Shown here: in pieces, positions 35,441 through 44,309 of the stretch
Numbering within the stretch: the stretch's first letter is position 1
How the letters are laid out: every line of letters begins with the position of its first letter
NCBI GenBank assembly: GCA_018993265.1
Contig: JAGKSW010000023.1
Span: 1-60,348 of the forward strand
Reading direction: 5' to 3'
Source of the DNA: Nostoc sp. TH1S01
Lineage (GTDB): Bacteria > Cyanobacteriota > Cyanobacteriia > Cyanobacteriales > Nostocaceae
DNA length: 60,348 nucleotides
Notes under the pieces: generated by a model
Told to the model about the DNA's origin: nothing
Database searches by the model: none
Seen by the model: only the letters and a program-made list of their open reading frames with translations
Program-made: the position numbers and the translations under genes

Positions 35441-37168
35441 TCAATAATTAGAATGCTGCTTTGGCAATCTAACTGTAACTTTAGTACCCTGTCCCACTTG
35501 ACTAGATAAAGTAATATTCCCACCATGTAACTCTACACAAGCTTTAGTAATTACTAAGCCCAAACCTGTTCCTGGTATGGTGTCAACATTACTACCCCGA
35601 CTAAAAGATTTGAACAAATTTTCTTGATCTGCAAGAGGAATACCAATACCTTCGTCTTGAATTTCTATAAAGATTTCTGATTCTTTACCATTTAGATAAA
35701 CTGTTACATTGCCGCCTGCTGGCGAATACTTGATGGCATTGGATAATAAATTTAAAAGTATTTGCCGCAAAAGTCCGCGATCGCCCCAAAAGTTTTGATG
35801 ATTACCTGTCACCTGTAAAATGATTTCATGGCGATTGTCTAATATTTCTTGCTGTTCGGCAATCAACTCAGAAATAAACTGCACTAAGTCTAAAGGTTGT
35901 GGTTTAAATTTGGTTTTATCGAGTTCTAATTGATGAACCGATAGCATATCATCCACTAGTTTAGACATGTGCCTTGCTTTTTGCTCAATAATTTGTAAAA
36001 AGCGATTTTTTTTCGCCTCGTCCAAATTTTCGCCGTGTTGTTTGATGGTTGATGCAGCCGCCAAAATCGAAGCTAAAGGTGTGCGGTATTCGTGAGAAAC
36101 TGTAGTAACGATTTGAGATTTAAAGCTGTTGAGTTGCTTTTCTTTGACAAGTGCGGCTTGAGTCATCGCCAACAGTTCCGCCTGTTGAATTGCGATCGCC
36201 AACTGTACCGATACTTGATTGAGAATTTCTACTTCATCAGCTGGCCATAGTCTATCTTGAGAACTGGGTTCGGCAATTAAAAAACCCCAAAGTTTGGGAT
36301 TGGGGTGATTATTATTACTAACATTAATCGGAACTACTAAATTAGCATGAGTATTTAATTGCTCTTGTTTGTGAAAGCAAAAATGACTCAAACTCGCTTC
36401 ATAGACACGAGAAATTCTGCGTCTATGTCGCCATTGATGATTTTCACCCAGATTACTATAGGCAACAACTAAACTTTTTTGTCTACGTGCAGTCGTACTG
36501 TGGGCTACTTGTGTGGTGACAAAGTGAGTTTCTGATTGATGGTAAATATCTGAAAGGTGATCATATATTTGTTCTGTTTCCCCAGATGAGGCGACTATCT
36601 TACCACCCATATCAGAGGTAAACTGATAGATAATCACGCGATCGCACTTCAAAAGTTGCTGTACTTCCACTACAGCCGTATGCAAAATTTCTTCTAAATT
36701 TAAAGACTGGCGAATCCGTAGTGCTGTTGTCGCAATTAAACGTTGTCGTTCTTGAGTTTTGCTAAGTTTAACTTTCAGACAAGATTGCTTAATGGCATTA
36801 CGAACTGCTAATTGTAATATATCTAACTGGAGGTGCTTTTTTACTAAATAATCATGAGCGCCACTCTTCATTGCCTGCACTGCAACAGCTTCATCACCAC
36901 GCCCTGTCAACATAATAATAGAAGCAGGCGTTTCACCCTGACAATTTTGCAAGCGTTCTAGCAAATCTAACCCACTCATATCAGGTAGGCAAAAATCTAG
37001 CAGAATTACATCGCAATGAATTGATTGGCATAACGCCAATCCTTCTTCCGCAGAATCTGCCTCGAATATCTGATATGAATTTTGAGGATCTTTTAATAGG
37101 TATCTACGATAAACTTTCCGATCCTCGGCACAATCATCAATGATGAGTAGCGTCCAGGTGTGCGGCAT
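35441..37168 (-). CDS. Histidine kinase with N-terminal receiver and GAF (REC-GAF-HisKA-HATPase)
   Basis: A 575-residue cytosolic kinase. Receiver (~5-125) with 'LLIIDDCAED', phospho-Asp in 'VILLDFCLPD' (~57) and Lys in 'LVKKHL'; GAF (~150-335), where 'CDRVIIYQFTSDMGG' resembles cyanobacterial bilin or signalling GAF domains but I see no bilin-binding Cys in the usual position; HisKA with 'VSHEYRTPLA' (~360) and HATPase with 'NLLSNAIKYS' and 'GTGLGLVITKA'. It lies downstream of a phytochrome and an Rcp-like regulator on the same strand (247 bases after the latter), so it may receive phosphate in a light-signalling relay; the long spacer with repeats makes separate transcription possible. Confidence 0.9.
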   Translation of the reverse strand: MPHTWTLLIIDDCAEDRKVYRRYLLKDPQNSYQIFEADSAEEGLALCQSIHCDVILLDFCLPDMSGLDLLERLQNCQGETPASIIMLTGRGDEAVAVQAMKSGAHDYLVKKHLQLDILQLAVRNAIKQSCLKVKLSKTQERQRLIATTALRIRQSLNLEEILHTAVVEVQQLLKCDRVIIYQFTSDMGGKIVASSGETEQIYDHLSDIYHQSETHFVTTQVAHSTTARRQKSLVVAYSNLGENHQWRHRRRISRVYEASLSHFCFHKQEQLNTHANLVVPINVSNNNHPNPKLWGFLIAEPSSQDRLWPADEVEILNQVSVQLAIAIQQAELLAMTQAALVKEKQLNSFKSQIVTTVSHEYRTPLASILAAASTIKQHGENLDEAKKNRFLQIIEQKARHMSKLVDDMLSVHQLELDKTKFKPQPLDLVQFISELIAEQQEILDNRHEIILQVTGNHQNFWGDRGLLRQILLNLLSNAIKYSPAGGNVTVYLNGKESEIFIEIQDEGIGIPLADQENLFKSFSRGSNVDTIPGTGLGLVITKACVELHGGNITLSSQVGQGTKVTVRLPKQHSNY

Positions 37169-37267
37169 ATTCAGAAATAGGGAGAATGTTTACACTCCTT
37201 CATTTAGCATCCCATACTGACAGCAATTATTAATTAATTATTACAAAAATATAAATTAAATATTAAA

Positions 37268-37415
37268 TTTAAGGGGTTAGAGGCTAGAGGCTAGAGATTA
37301 GAGGTTAGAGATTAGAGTTTAGGGATGAGAGGTTAGAAAAGTAAAGTGGACAAAATTTGTCCAGCGACCTTATCCAGAGGACTTTCTAGTCCCTAGCCTC
37401 TAACCCCTAACCTCT
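37268..37415. repeat. CTAGAGGCTAGAGATTAG short tandem repeats
   Basis: Dense tandem copies of GGTTAGAG / GGCTAGAG in one orientation (37268-37335), then the inverted version 'CCTAGCCTCTAACCCCTAACC' shortened here to CCTAGCCTCTAACCCC (37390-37415). They can form a large hairpin between two minus-strand genes. Same family as the coding repeats at 20570-20660. Confidence 0.75.
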
Positions 37416-37889
37416 CTAATCTGTAGGCGGTACAGTATTCCTCTCCAACCAATACTCAACAAATGCTTGAACTGTTTTTTGCAGTTCTTGAGCATCCATT
37501 GGCTTGACTAAATAGCCATTGGCTCCTTTTTGGTAGCAAAATTCAATGTCTTTGGGGTTGGATGATGTGGTAAAAACCACAATGGGGATTTTCTTTAAAC
37601 TGATGTCTTGCTTGAGCCGTTCTAAAATGTCACGGCCGTCAATCCCTGGTAAATTCAGGTCAAGCAAAATCACCGAAGGCTTCGGTATGGTGTTAGGGTT
37701 TTGGGAATTCTCTTCTGGACAAAGGAAGTCCAAAACCTCATCCCCATTTGTACATCTATATATGGGGTTCTGGACAGCCAACCGCCGCATTAGGCGTTGC
37801 AACATTTTAAAGTCTTCATTGCTATCCTCAACAACCAACAGAGGTTTGTTAAGTTTTTTCGTCATCAGAGATTTTAAAAAATGTAACAA
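37416..37889 (-). CDS. Rcp1-like response regulator
   Basis: A 157-residue single-domain receiver of the phytochrome-partner (Rcp1/RcpA) type, with the acidic cluster 'VVEDSNEDF', phospho-Asp in 'VILLDLNLPGIDG' (~85), 'VFTTSSNPKDI' and Lys in 'YLVKPMD'. The longer loop after beta-3 ('CPEENSQNPNTIPKP') is typical of Rcp1. It lies 21 bases downstream of the phytochrome kinase gene, the classic cph1-rcp1 arrangement, so it should accept phosphate from it. No DNA-binding domain. The first in-frame ATG (37889) and a second at 37865 are both possible starts. Confidence 0.9.
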   Translation of the reverse strand: MLHFLKSLMTKKLNKPLLVVEDSNEDFKMLQRLMRRLAVQNPIYRCTNGDEVLDFLCPEENSQNPNTIPKPSVILLDLNLPGIDGRDILERLKQDISLKKIPIVVFTTSSNPKDIEFCYQKGANGYLVKPMDAQELQKTVQAFVEYWLERNTVPPTD

Positions 37890-37910
37890 AAATTTTTTAA
37901 ATATCTTAAA

Positions 37911-40166
37911 CTATTGTCCCAACGTAAAATAAAACGTAGAACCTTTACCTACACTAGATTCCACCCAAATTTGACCACCGTGTAACTCAACAATTTTTTT
38001 AGAAATGGCGAGTCCTGCGCCTGTACCACCGCCATACTTTTCTTGAGAGTGCAGCCGCTTAAAGAGACGAAAGATGGTTTGGTAATGATGCGCTTGAATG
38101 CCAATACCGTTATCTTTGACGTAAAAAACCGGAAATGATATGATTTTTCGGAAATTATGTGATTCTTGCTGAGTGATAAAGCCAATTTCAATTAATGGTT
38201 GTGGTTTATCGTTATATTTCAAGGCATTAATTATCAAATTAGTAAAAACTTCGTTGACTAATACCGGGTCACATTGAACTGTTGGTAAAGGCCGAGGAAT
38301 GTCAATATTCAGTTGCGCTTCCTGACGACTAGCATTGATGACATCAATTACTTGATTTAGCAGTTCATTAAAATCAGTCAGTTGGAGATGTAATTCTGTT
38401 TGACCTAATTGCGAGAGACGCAACAGAGAATTAATCAGAGTTTCCATCCGCACAGACAAAGCAAGTATAGTCTGTAAGTAATCCACTCCATCTTCATCTA
38501 AGATTTGGGCATAATCTTCGATTAAAATTGTCGAGAAATTATAAATACCGCGCAAAGGTTCTTTCAAGTCGTGAGAAGCTGCATAAGCAAAAGAAGCAAG
38601 TTCTTGGTTACTGCGTTCTAATTCTTGGTTGATTTTAGCTAACTCTTCTGCTTTAGAAAGAACAATGCCAACAATTGCCCCCTTTAAAGCCCAAGCATTA
38701 TCAATCTCACACTGTTTCCAAGGTAGAGATGTTAGTTGTACTATTTCTTGCCACTTTTCAAAAGATGTGCGCGGATACAGAGTAATACTACCATCTGTAT
38801 TGGTCTGAATTGATTCATTGGGATTACCTGCCCAATTAATAGTTTGCACAACTTCGGGACGAAACCACAAAATATAGTAACGCTGGACTTGAGAAATACG
38901 TAACAAAAGCAATCCACTAGCAGTATTTTTAAATTGAATAGCTTCTGGGTAAAGTTTCGGGAGAGAATTAGTGGCAAATATGCGTTCACTAACTTGATTA
39001 TCTACCCAAGTAATTAATTTCCGTACCTGTTCTATATCTGGCGTTGCACCTACTAGCGTAATTTCATGATCTAAACATACCGCCGCCCCGGTGGCATTAA
39101 CGAGGGCAAGTAAACTGGGCTGCGGTTTAATTAAAGCATCAATAAAATTATCTGCTTGAGAAATTAACTCAACAAATTCAGCTTGGAGAGATTTGAGTCT
39201 AACTTCGTAGTCTAATTCTGAGTGAATAACTTTATGTCCTAGCTCTAAAGACACAATCTGTCCCAAAAATTCACAGATTTTCCGCACTTCGTAAGTTAGA
39301 TACTTTGGTGTTTGATGATGACAGGAAATTAACCCCCACAACTGCTGATTTTTAATTAAAGCAATCACCAAAATGGCAGCTACGCCCATATTTTGATGAT
39401 AGGTAATACAGCATGGATCTACACTCCGCAATACCGACCAAGTTAAATCAAGGGGTGTAGCTGGGTCTTGGGAAATTAACTGTACAGGTTGGGCTGTAAA
39501 ATCGGGGATAAATCTTTGTAAGCACTGGGTATATAGCTGTCTGACTGGTGTGGGGATATCTGTAGCGGGAAAGTGAAGTCCCAAATAAGAGGATAAATCT
39601 TCTCGTTTAGCTTCTGCAACTACTGAACCTGCGCCTTGTTCATCAAATTGATAGACCATCACGCGGTCAAAAGCAGTAATTTGGCGATATTCTGCGGCTA
39701 CTAAATGCAAAAATTCTGCTAAGTTTGAGGTATTTTGCAAATGTGCGATCGCTTCACTCACCAAAGTATGAAAACCGAAAAAACTGATATCTTCATCACT
39801 GTTTTTTGGTTCTAGTTCCAAAATTACCGCATTGCTTGTCCGATGAGCAATCCCATCAAAGTATTGTTCTCCACTGTTCGTTGTGATTGGTATTTTTAAA
39901 GTTGTGACACTGCCAAGTTTTTTCTCTAAGCATTGTTTAATAGTTGTTACCTGCGGAGTCGCCAGTAAACAACTCAGGGGTTGACCGAGTAAGTCTTGAG
40001 GTTGTTTATCTAAATAAGTCGCAGTGTTGTTGCTGACTTGCCAAATCTCTAATTCAGCATTCAAAGCCAGTAATAAACCATGAGGCTGTATCGACCCAGA
40101 AAGATGAATCGGTTGGTCATGGCTGTTCTCAGAAGTAGGTTGAGCAGTGATGTCTTCAGGACTCAT
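37911..40166 (-). CDS. Cyanobacterial phytochrome histidine kinase (PAS-GAF-PHY-HisKA-HATPase)
   Basis: About 751 residues. PAS-like domain opening with 'IHLSGSIQPHGLLL', GAF with the knot motif 'PATDIPTPVRQLY', PHY with the tongue 'YPRTSFEKWQ', then HisKA 'SHDLKEPLRGIYN' and HATPase 'GGTGAGLAISKKIV'. The bilin region reads 'DPCCITYHQNMG' (~251): the first Cys aligns with the Cph1 chromophore Cys, while the usual next His is also Cys. No bacteriophytochrome-type N-terminal Cys precedes 'IQPHG'. So a Cph1-type red/far-red sensor is expected, with an altered pocket. The ATG at 40166 is preferred to a GTG at 40202. Confidence 0.88.
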   Translation of the reverse strand: MSPEDITAQPTSENSHDQPIHLSGSIQPHGLLLALNAELEIWQVSNNTATYLDKQPQDLLGQPLSCLLATPQVTTIKQCLEKKLGSVTTLKIPITTNSGEQYFDGIAHRTSNAVILELEPKNSDEDISFFGFHTLVSEAIAHLQNTSNLAEFLHLVAAEYRQITAFDRVMVYQFDEQGAGSVVAEAKREDLSSYLGLHFPATDIPTPVRQLYTQCLQRFIPDFTAQPVQLISQDPATPLDLTWSVLRSVDPCCITYHQNMGVAAILVIALIKNQQLWGLISCHHQTPKYLTYEVRKICEFLGQIVSLELGHKVIHSELDYEVRLKSLQAEFVELISQADNFIDALIKPQPSLLALVNATGAAVCLDHEITLVGATPDIEQVRKLITWVDNQVSERIFATNSLPKLYPEAIQFKNTASGLLLLRISQVQRYYILWFRPEVVQTINWAGNPNESIQTNTDGSITLYPRTSFEKWQEIVQLTSLPWKQCEIDNAWALKGAIVGIVLSKAEELAKINQELERSNQELASFAYAASHDLKEPLRGIYNFSTILIEDYAQILDEDGVDYLQTILALSVRMETLINSLLRLSQLGQTELHLQLTDFNELLNQVIDVINASRQEAQLNIDIPRPLPTVQCDPVLVNEVFTNLIINALKYNDKPQPLIEIGFITQQESHNFRKIISFPVFYVKDNGIGIQAHHYQTIFRLFKRLHSQEKYGGGTGAGLAISKKIVELHGGQIWVESSVGKGSTFYFTLGQ

Positions 40167-40563
40167 GGTGGAATAGATAAAGTTTAACTGATGACAATGC
40201 ACTAAGTTGCAGATATGAATTATTCTGCCTTGCTCTTGTGGCTGATTTGTAGAAACTTATGAGTTGCTGACATCTGCATAGTTTCTAGCACCCAATAAAG
40301 AGTGATACAAAAGTTACCTAGATTTTTTATACGTTTTTTATTTAATTTTGCTTAAACCACCAAAGCGAGCATTGGCAAATATTATGAAGTTTGTTTATTT
40401 TATTTTTACTGAATTTATTTAAGTACTTGTCGGTATTAATTTTGACGTTATAATTGAGCGGTAAAGTTTACCAATGGAGTGTGTGCATTTTGATAAAGTA
40501 ACACCAGCCTTGAAAAAACAAATTTGCTATTAACAACTTTTTCTTTCAGACAAGGCATTTTGT
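40167..40563. other. ~400-bp divergent spacer upstream of the phytochrome gene
   Basis: AT-rich leader shared by the phytochrome gene (minus) and the small secreted protein gene (plus). I see no repeats, hairpin with U-tract or convincing operator. Confidence 0.4.
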
Positions 40564-40977
40564 ATGAAGCGTAAAAATTTTTTAGCTATTCTAACGACGA
40601 CTGCATTTTCCATCATATCTTTACCTGCGATCGCCCAAGCAGAAACGTCATTTCAAACACCTTCTGGAAATATTCACTGCTTAATTGCAGATGAAAGCAT
40701 TCGTTGTGATGTTTTACAAATTACTGGGAGGATTCCACCCCAACCGAAAGACTGTGAATTAGACTGGGGTCACGCATTTATTATCGATTCACGGGGTGGT
40801 GGTTATCGGGGTTGTTATGGTGATACCGTAGTAGATGCAAACAGTCCTATTTTGCAATATGGTAAAACATTGCGTTATCAAGGTTTTGTCTGCACATCCA
40901 GAAGAACAGGCTTAACTTGCATTAACCGCGATAAAAGAGGTTGGGAACTGAGCCGAGAGCAACAAAGATTCTTTTAA
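40564..40977 (+). CDS. Small secreted conserved-type protein with signal peptide
   Basis: A 137-residue protein with a clear Sec signal: basic start 'MKRKN', hydrophobic core and the cleavage site 'AIAQA' before ETSF at about residue 27. The mature part begins 'FQTPSGNIHCLI' and has six cysteines (in HCLI, RCDV, DCEL, GCYG, VCTS, TCIN), suggesting three disulfides in the periplasm. It resembles a family of small exported proteins known from cyanobacteria and actinobacteria (DUF6636-like) of unknown function. The start ATG 40564 follows 'TTTTGT' with no obvious Shine-Dalgarno. It is monocistronic. Confidence 0.8.
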   Translation: MKRKNFLAILTTTAFSIISLPAIAQAETSFQTPSGNIHCLIADESIRCDVLQITGRIPPQPKDCELDWGHAFIIDSRGGGYRGCYGDTVVDANSPILQYGKTLRYQGFVCTSRRTGLTCINRDKRGWELSREQQRFF

Positions 40978-41307
40978 AATATCAGGATTAGGTTGAGTGC
41001 GATCGCAATTAATCAAGCAAGTTAATTTCTGATTCTGAATCTTCAACTTGTCAAACAACTATCAGCTATATTTTTTTATATAAAAAGCTGGGGAATTGAA
41101 CTTAGTCATTTCCCCATCTCGACAATAAATTAAGGTTGGGAAGGCAAAATACAAAAATTCTGTTCAAAGTCTATAAAGTAGAACGGTGTAAATAAACCGA
41201 AGTATGTAACGAAAAGTAAAGTTGCCTAAAACCCTCTTTTCTTCTGCCTTCTGCCCTCTGCCTCCTGCCTTGTCATAACGACAATTTTTAACATCGACCT
41301 ACTAAAT
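40978..41307. other. 330-bp spacer with CTGCCTTCTGCC repeats
   Basis: Between convergent genes. Holds one GCGATCGC, AT-rich DNA and at 41233-41270 tandem 'TTCTGCCTTCTGCCCTCTGC' -type heptamers (TCTGCCT). No terminator with a clear U-tract is seen. Confidence 0.55.
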
Positions 41308-41991
41308 TCATTCTGTAAATAATGATTCAGTTAGCAAGCTAGGCGAGGTCAACACAAAAACATCTCTAATGCCTAACCCATGAGTTTGTGGTTTGATGGG
41401 AGTAGTGAAATGGAAAAATTCGTGGTCGTTAACTAATAAGAGTTCCCCAGGATTAAGGACTTTGCTAAAAACTGGCTTTTCTTTTTTAGCTGTATATAAA
41501 TGTGTTTCTCCACCTTGAATGTTTTCTCTAGCCACAGAGAATATCCCGATAAAATCAGTCCCATCTTGATGGATACCTTCAGGTGCGGGATTCCCCATAT
41601 TTTCAGCCGAACAGATAGTTCTAATTTGATGAACTCCTATTTCAGCTTCTGGGTGTAGTTTACAAGAATCACTAAACGCTAAAACCATCTTTTTAAAGAT
41701 ATCAAGCTCAATGATTCCATCTTCTAATTCAGAAAATTCTCTTTTAATATCTCCCAATAAAGGATTGTATGCTTTACTTTGGAAGAGGTAGCCATGAGGG
41801 AGTTTAATTAATTGATCTCCAGAAACAGTAAACCGAGATAATCTTCTTAAACGATAATTGCCTTTGATATAAGGATCAACTGGCAAATTATTAAAGAATG
41901 GCTCAAAACCTTCTGGATTAATTGAATTTACCTTTCTTAAGGTGAACAGAAAGGCATATTCTAACTCTGTTGATTCCCATACTTTTTGCAT
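41308..41991 (-). CDS. 2-oxoglutarate/Fe(II)-dependent dioxygenase, IDO-like (PF10014 type)
   Basis: A 227-residue protein with a facial-triad pattern: 'GIHQDGTDFIGIF' supplies His and Asp (~140-142) and 'VNDHEFFHFTTPI' supplies the distal His, followed by Arg in 'GLGIRDVFV' for 2-oxoglutarate. The family includes amino-acid hydroxylases such as isoleucine 4-dioxygenase; 'RRLSRF' and 'GNPAPEG' upstream also match that group as I remember it. The substrate here is unknown, a free amino acid being plausible. Start ATG 41991. A hairpin lies in its leader. It is not in an obvious operon. Confidence 0.8.
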   Translation of the reverse strand: MQKVWESTELEYAFLFTLRKVNSINPEGFEPFFNNLPVDPYIKGNYRLRRLSRFTVSGDQLIKLPHGYLFQSKAYNPLLGDIKREFSELEDGIIELDIFKKMVLAFSDSCKLHPEAEIGVHQIRTICSAENMGNPAPEGIHQDGTDFIGIFSVARENIQGGETHLYTAKKEKPVFSKVLNPGELLLVNDHEFFHFTTPIKPQTHGLGIRDVFVLTSPSLLTESLFTE

Positions 41992-42037
41992 AGGATTTAC
42001 CTGCTTATTAGGTTTAAATCCTCCGCTATTTTTCTTT

Positions 42038-42059
42038 CTCGGAGGCTTATATCTCCGAG
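42038..42059 (-). promoter_or_regulatory. Leader hairpin upstream of the dioxygenase gene
   Basis: CTCGGAG (42038-42044) pairs with CTCCGAG (42053-42059), loop 8 nt, about 47 bases before the dioxygenase ATG on the minus strand. No long U-tract follows, so a translational or stability role is as likely as attenuation. Confidence 0.4.
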
Positions 42060-42310
42060 TATATGCTACTTTTTATTAAAATGTCGTTAAATTGACTACA
42101 GAAATTGACAATTTGTGATAAAGAAATAACTTTACGAAAAAATCATCCAAGCTTTTGAAGAACTACAGGACTTACGCACAAAGTTTCTCTGTTAAGAATG
42201 GGTGTAAGGGTGTGAGGGTGTAATACCAATTTGAAAAATGATGGCGATAATAGGCATTTTTGGACTAGCGGACTAACAGAAAAATCTGTAGACTACAGTA
42301 AATTTATTCA

Positions 42311-42451
42311 CTAAATTCCACCGATGAATATCGCTAAGTACAGCCTGAGAGCGGTGGTTGCAGTATTAGCGATCGCATGAGTAATTACCATCCCAGCTAA
42401 ACTAATAATCGATAAAATTTTACGCCCAAAGCGATCAGAAAGTTTACCTGG
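42311..42451 (-). pseudogene. Remnant of a major facilitator superfamily transporter
   Basis: Minus-strand translation from 42451 gives 46 codons starting PGKLSDRFGRKIL, the MFS motif A (GxLSDRFGRK) between helices 2 and 3, then a hydrophobic stretch 'SIISLAGMVITHAIANTA' and 'LRLYLAIFIGGI', as in helices 3-4 of drug-efflux (TetA-like) transporters. It ends in TAG at 42313-42311. No start and no other part of a transporter is present nearby, so this is a dead fragment directly upstream of the channel gene. Confidence 0.75.
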
Positions 42452-42460
42452 TCAAATCCG

Positions 42461-43375
42461 ATGAAATTTCAACTCAAGAGACTTGTACGGAAGCAAAGAC
42501 AGGGTTCACAACCAATAGTTCATCTCAAGTATCGCAATGGTAATGTCGAGATTATGGGTTTAGGTGTCTGGTACTCTTACTGGCGCGATCCTTACCATTT
42601 ACTGCTGACAATTCCTTGGACTGGATTTGTCAGTTTAATTTGTGCTTTTTATGTAGCTATTAATACTCTGTTTGCTTTGGCTTATTTACTAGGCGGAGAT
42701 TGCATTGCTAATGCTCGTCCAGGTTCTTTTTTAGATGTTTTTTTCTTTAGTGTTCAAACCTTGGCATCTATTGGTTACGGCGCAATGTATCCGAAGACAA
42801 ATTATGCCAATATCATTGTGACTATTGAAGCGATCGTTGGTGTGATGGGAATTGCAGTGATGACGGGGTTGGCCTTTGCCCGGTTTTCTCGGCCAACAGC
42901 CCGTGTCATCTTTAGCCGCGTAGCTGTGATTGTTCCCTATGATGGAGAGCCAACTCTCATGTTTCGCACGGCTAATCAGCGACGCAATTTAATTTTAGAA
43001 GCGCAGATGCGGGTTTACCTGATGCGTGATGAAGTAACCGCCGAAGGTGAGTTTATGCGTCGTATCTATGATCTCAAACTGTTGCGGCAGCAAACTCCTG
43101 GCTTTGCTTTAAGTTGGTCAGTTATGCACGTAATTGATGAGTCTAGCCCTTTATACGGTATGACTCCAGAATCTTTAATCCAAACTAATTGTGTATTGAT
43201 GATCTCTTTAACTGGCATTGATGAAACAGTGGCACAAGTTGTTCATGCACGTCATAGCTATGGGACTAATGAGATTTTATGGAATCATCGATTTGTCGAT
43301 ATACTGCACCATACATCAGATGGACATCGTTACATCGACTACAACCATTTCCATGATGTTCAGCCTTTGGAGTAA
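42461..43375 (+). CDS. KirBac-like inward-rectifier potassium channel
   Basis: A 304-residue channel subunit. Two membrane helices (~48-75 and ~125-150) flank a pore loop with selectivity filter 'SIGYGAMYPKT' (~102); TIGYG/TVGYG is more usual, so the first filter position is Ser. The cytoplasmic C-terminus has the Kir immunoglobulin-like domain, with 'RVAVIVPYDGEPTLMFRTAN' (RVAV...MFRTAN), 'LKLLRQQTPGFALSWSVMH' and 'HVIDESSPLYGMTPE', the standard KirBac sequence markers. It should assemble as a tetramer in the inner membrane for K+ flux. The ATG at 42461 starts within the remnant of an MFS gene; no clear ribosome site. Confidence 0.92.
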   Translation: MKFQLKRLVRKQRQGSQPIVHLKYRNGNVEIMGLGVWYSYWRDPYHLLLTIPWTGFVSLICAFYVAINTLFALAYLLGGDCIANARPGSFLDVFFFSVQTLASIGYGAMYPKTNYANIIVTIEAIVGVMGIAVMTGLAFARFSRPTARVIFSRVAVIVPYDGEPTLMFRTANQRRNLILEAQMRVYLMRDEVTAEGEFMRRIYDLKLLRQQTPGFALSWSVMHVIDESSPLYGMTPESLIQTNCVLMISLTGIDETVAQVVHARHSYGTNEILWNHRFVDILHHTSDGHRYIDYNHFHDVQPLE

Positions 43376-43449
43376 AGCCGAGTACTATAGCTTTTCCAAC
43401 TTAGAAGTTAGCGCAGAGGAACACAAAGTTTTTTGTTAAAAATGATATA

Positions 43450-43728
43450 TTATTGTTGAGAATTGTTTACATCTAGTGTGGCTTTTGTGATTTCTAGTTG
43501 TTTTTTTGCACGTTTTAATTGTTTCCACAAAGCCTTGATTTGCTCGTAAGCTTCTTCTGGCGAAAGTTTGCCGTTAGTTTGCAGGTTACTAATGTAGCTA
43601 ACTCTTTGAGCAAACTCTTGTAAATTAGCATTAAATACTAGGTATTCTGGTTTGAACTGACCATAATAGCAACTGCGAGGATAAAGAAAGTCAGAGAGAT
43701 TAGATAGAAAATCTGATTGCTCTGTCAT
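43450..43728 (-). CDS. Conserved-type cyanobacterial hypothetical protein (DUF7219-like)
   Basis: A 92-residue soluble protein with the N-terminal 'DFLYPRSCYYGQFKPEYLVF' followed by a helical, coiled-coil-like half 'EEAYEQIKALWKQLKRAKKQ'. I recall this pattern (YPRSxYYGxFxPExLxFNANLQEF) from small proteins found across cyanobacteria, listed as an uncharacterised family. No function can be assigned. It is convergent with the channel gene and has an ATG start at 43728. Confidence 0.75.
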   Translation of the reverse strand: MTEQSDFLSNLSDFLYPRSCYYGQFKPEYLVFNANLQEFAQRVSYISNLQTNGKLSPEEAYEQIKALWKQLKRAKKQLEITKATLDVNNSQQ

Positions 43729-44309
43729 AACTATTTGAATTTTGAGAATTTAATAAAAAACCAGCAGATGAGAAACTTTAGCACATAATGTGTAAAGACA
43801 AAGTAAGCATAGATACAGGTATCCTGAATCATCAGATGATGCTATCTATCTGAAGAATAAGACTGTGCCGCACTTATACCAATAAAGTTGGTATTACCAT
43901 TATACTAACTGAGTCTAAAAAAATGTAGCTAAATTAACTTTTTGTGACTAAAACTAATGCTAAAGGCTGATAAAACATGATACATCCGCCAAAATAAGAA
44001 TTTTCGGTAAATTGTACATGTACCTAACAGGGTATTTACAGTCTATTATGCAACTCGTATCAGTTAGAAACTAGTAGTTTTTCTCCTGAATGTTGATTTC
44101 AGATCCCCGACTTCTAGAAAAAGTCGGGGATCTAGTAACCGAGCAAAATTAAAGAAATAACGCGATGTGCAACTTATTTTTACAACCCCTCTCCAAACCT
44201 CTCGCCGAAGCGGAGAGAGGCTTTGAATCTTGCTCACCTTCCCTTGTAGGGAAGGGGTTGGGGGTTAGGTTTGAGATAAAGTTGGACACGGTGTGAAATA
44301 CTTTCAAAT
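43729..44309. other. 580-bp spacer with three hairpin repeats, downstream of the chemotaxis operon
   Basis: Contains TACCAAT/ATTGGTA-type inverted words near 43876-43895; a perfect 13-bp hairpin AGATCCCCGACTT / AAGTCGGGGATCT at 44101-44133, which is a probable terminator or dispersed repeat; and at 44185-44275 a larger imperfect inverted repeat ('AACCCCTCTCCAAACC' against 'GGTTGGGGGTTAGGTT', with inner CTCTCGCC/GGAGAGAG and CCTTCCC/GGGAAGG hairpins). All are typical dispersed cyanobacterial repeats. No ORF. Confidence 0.65.
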
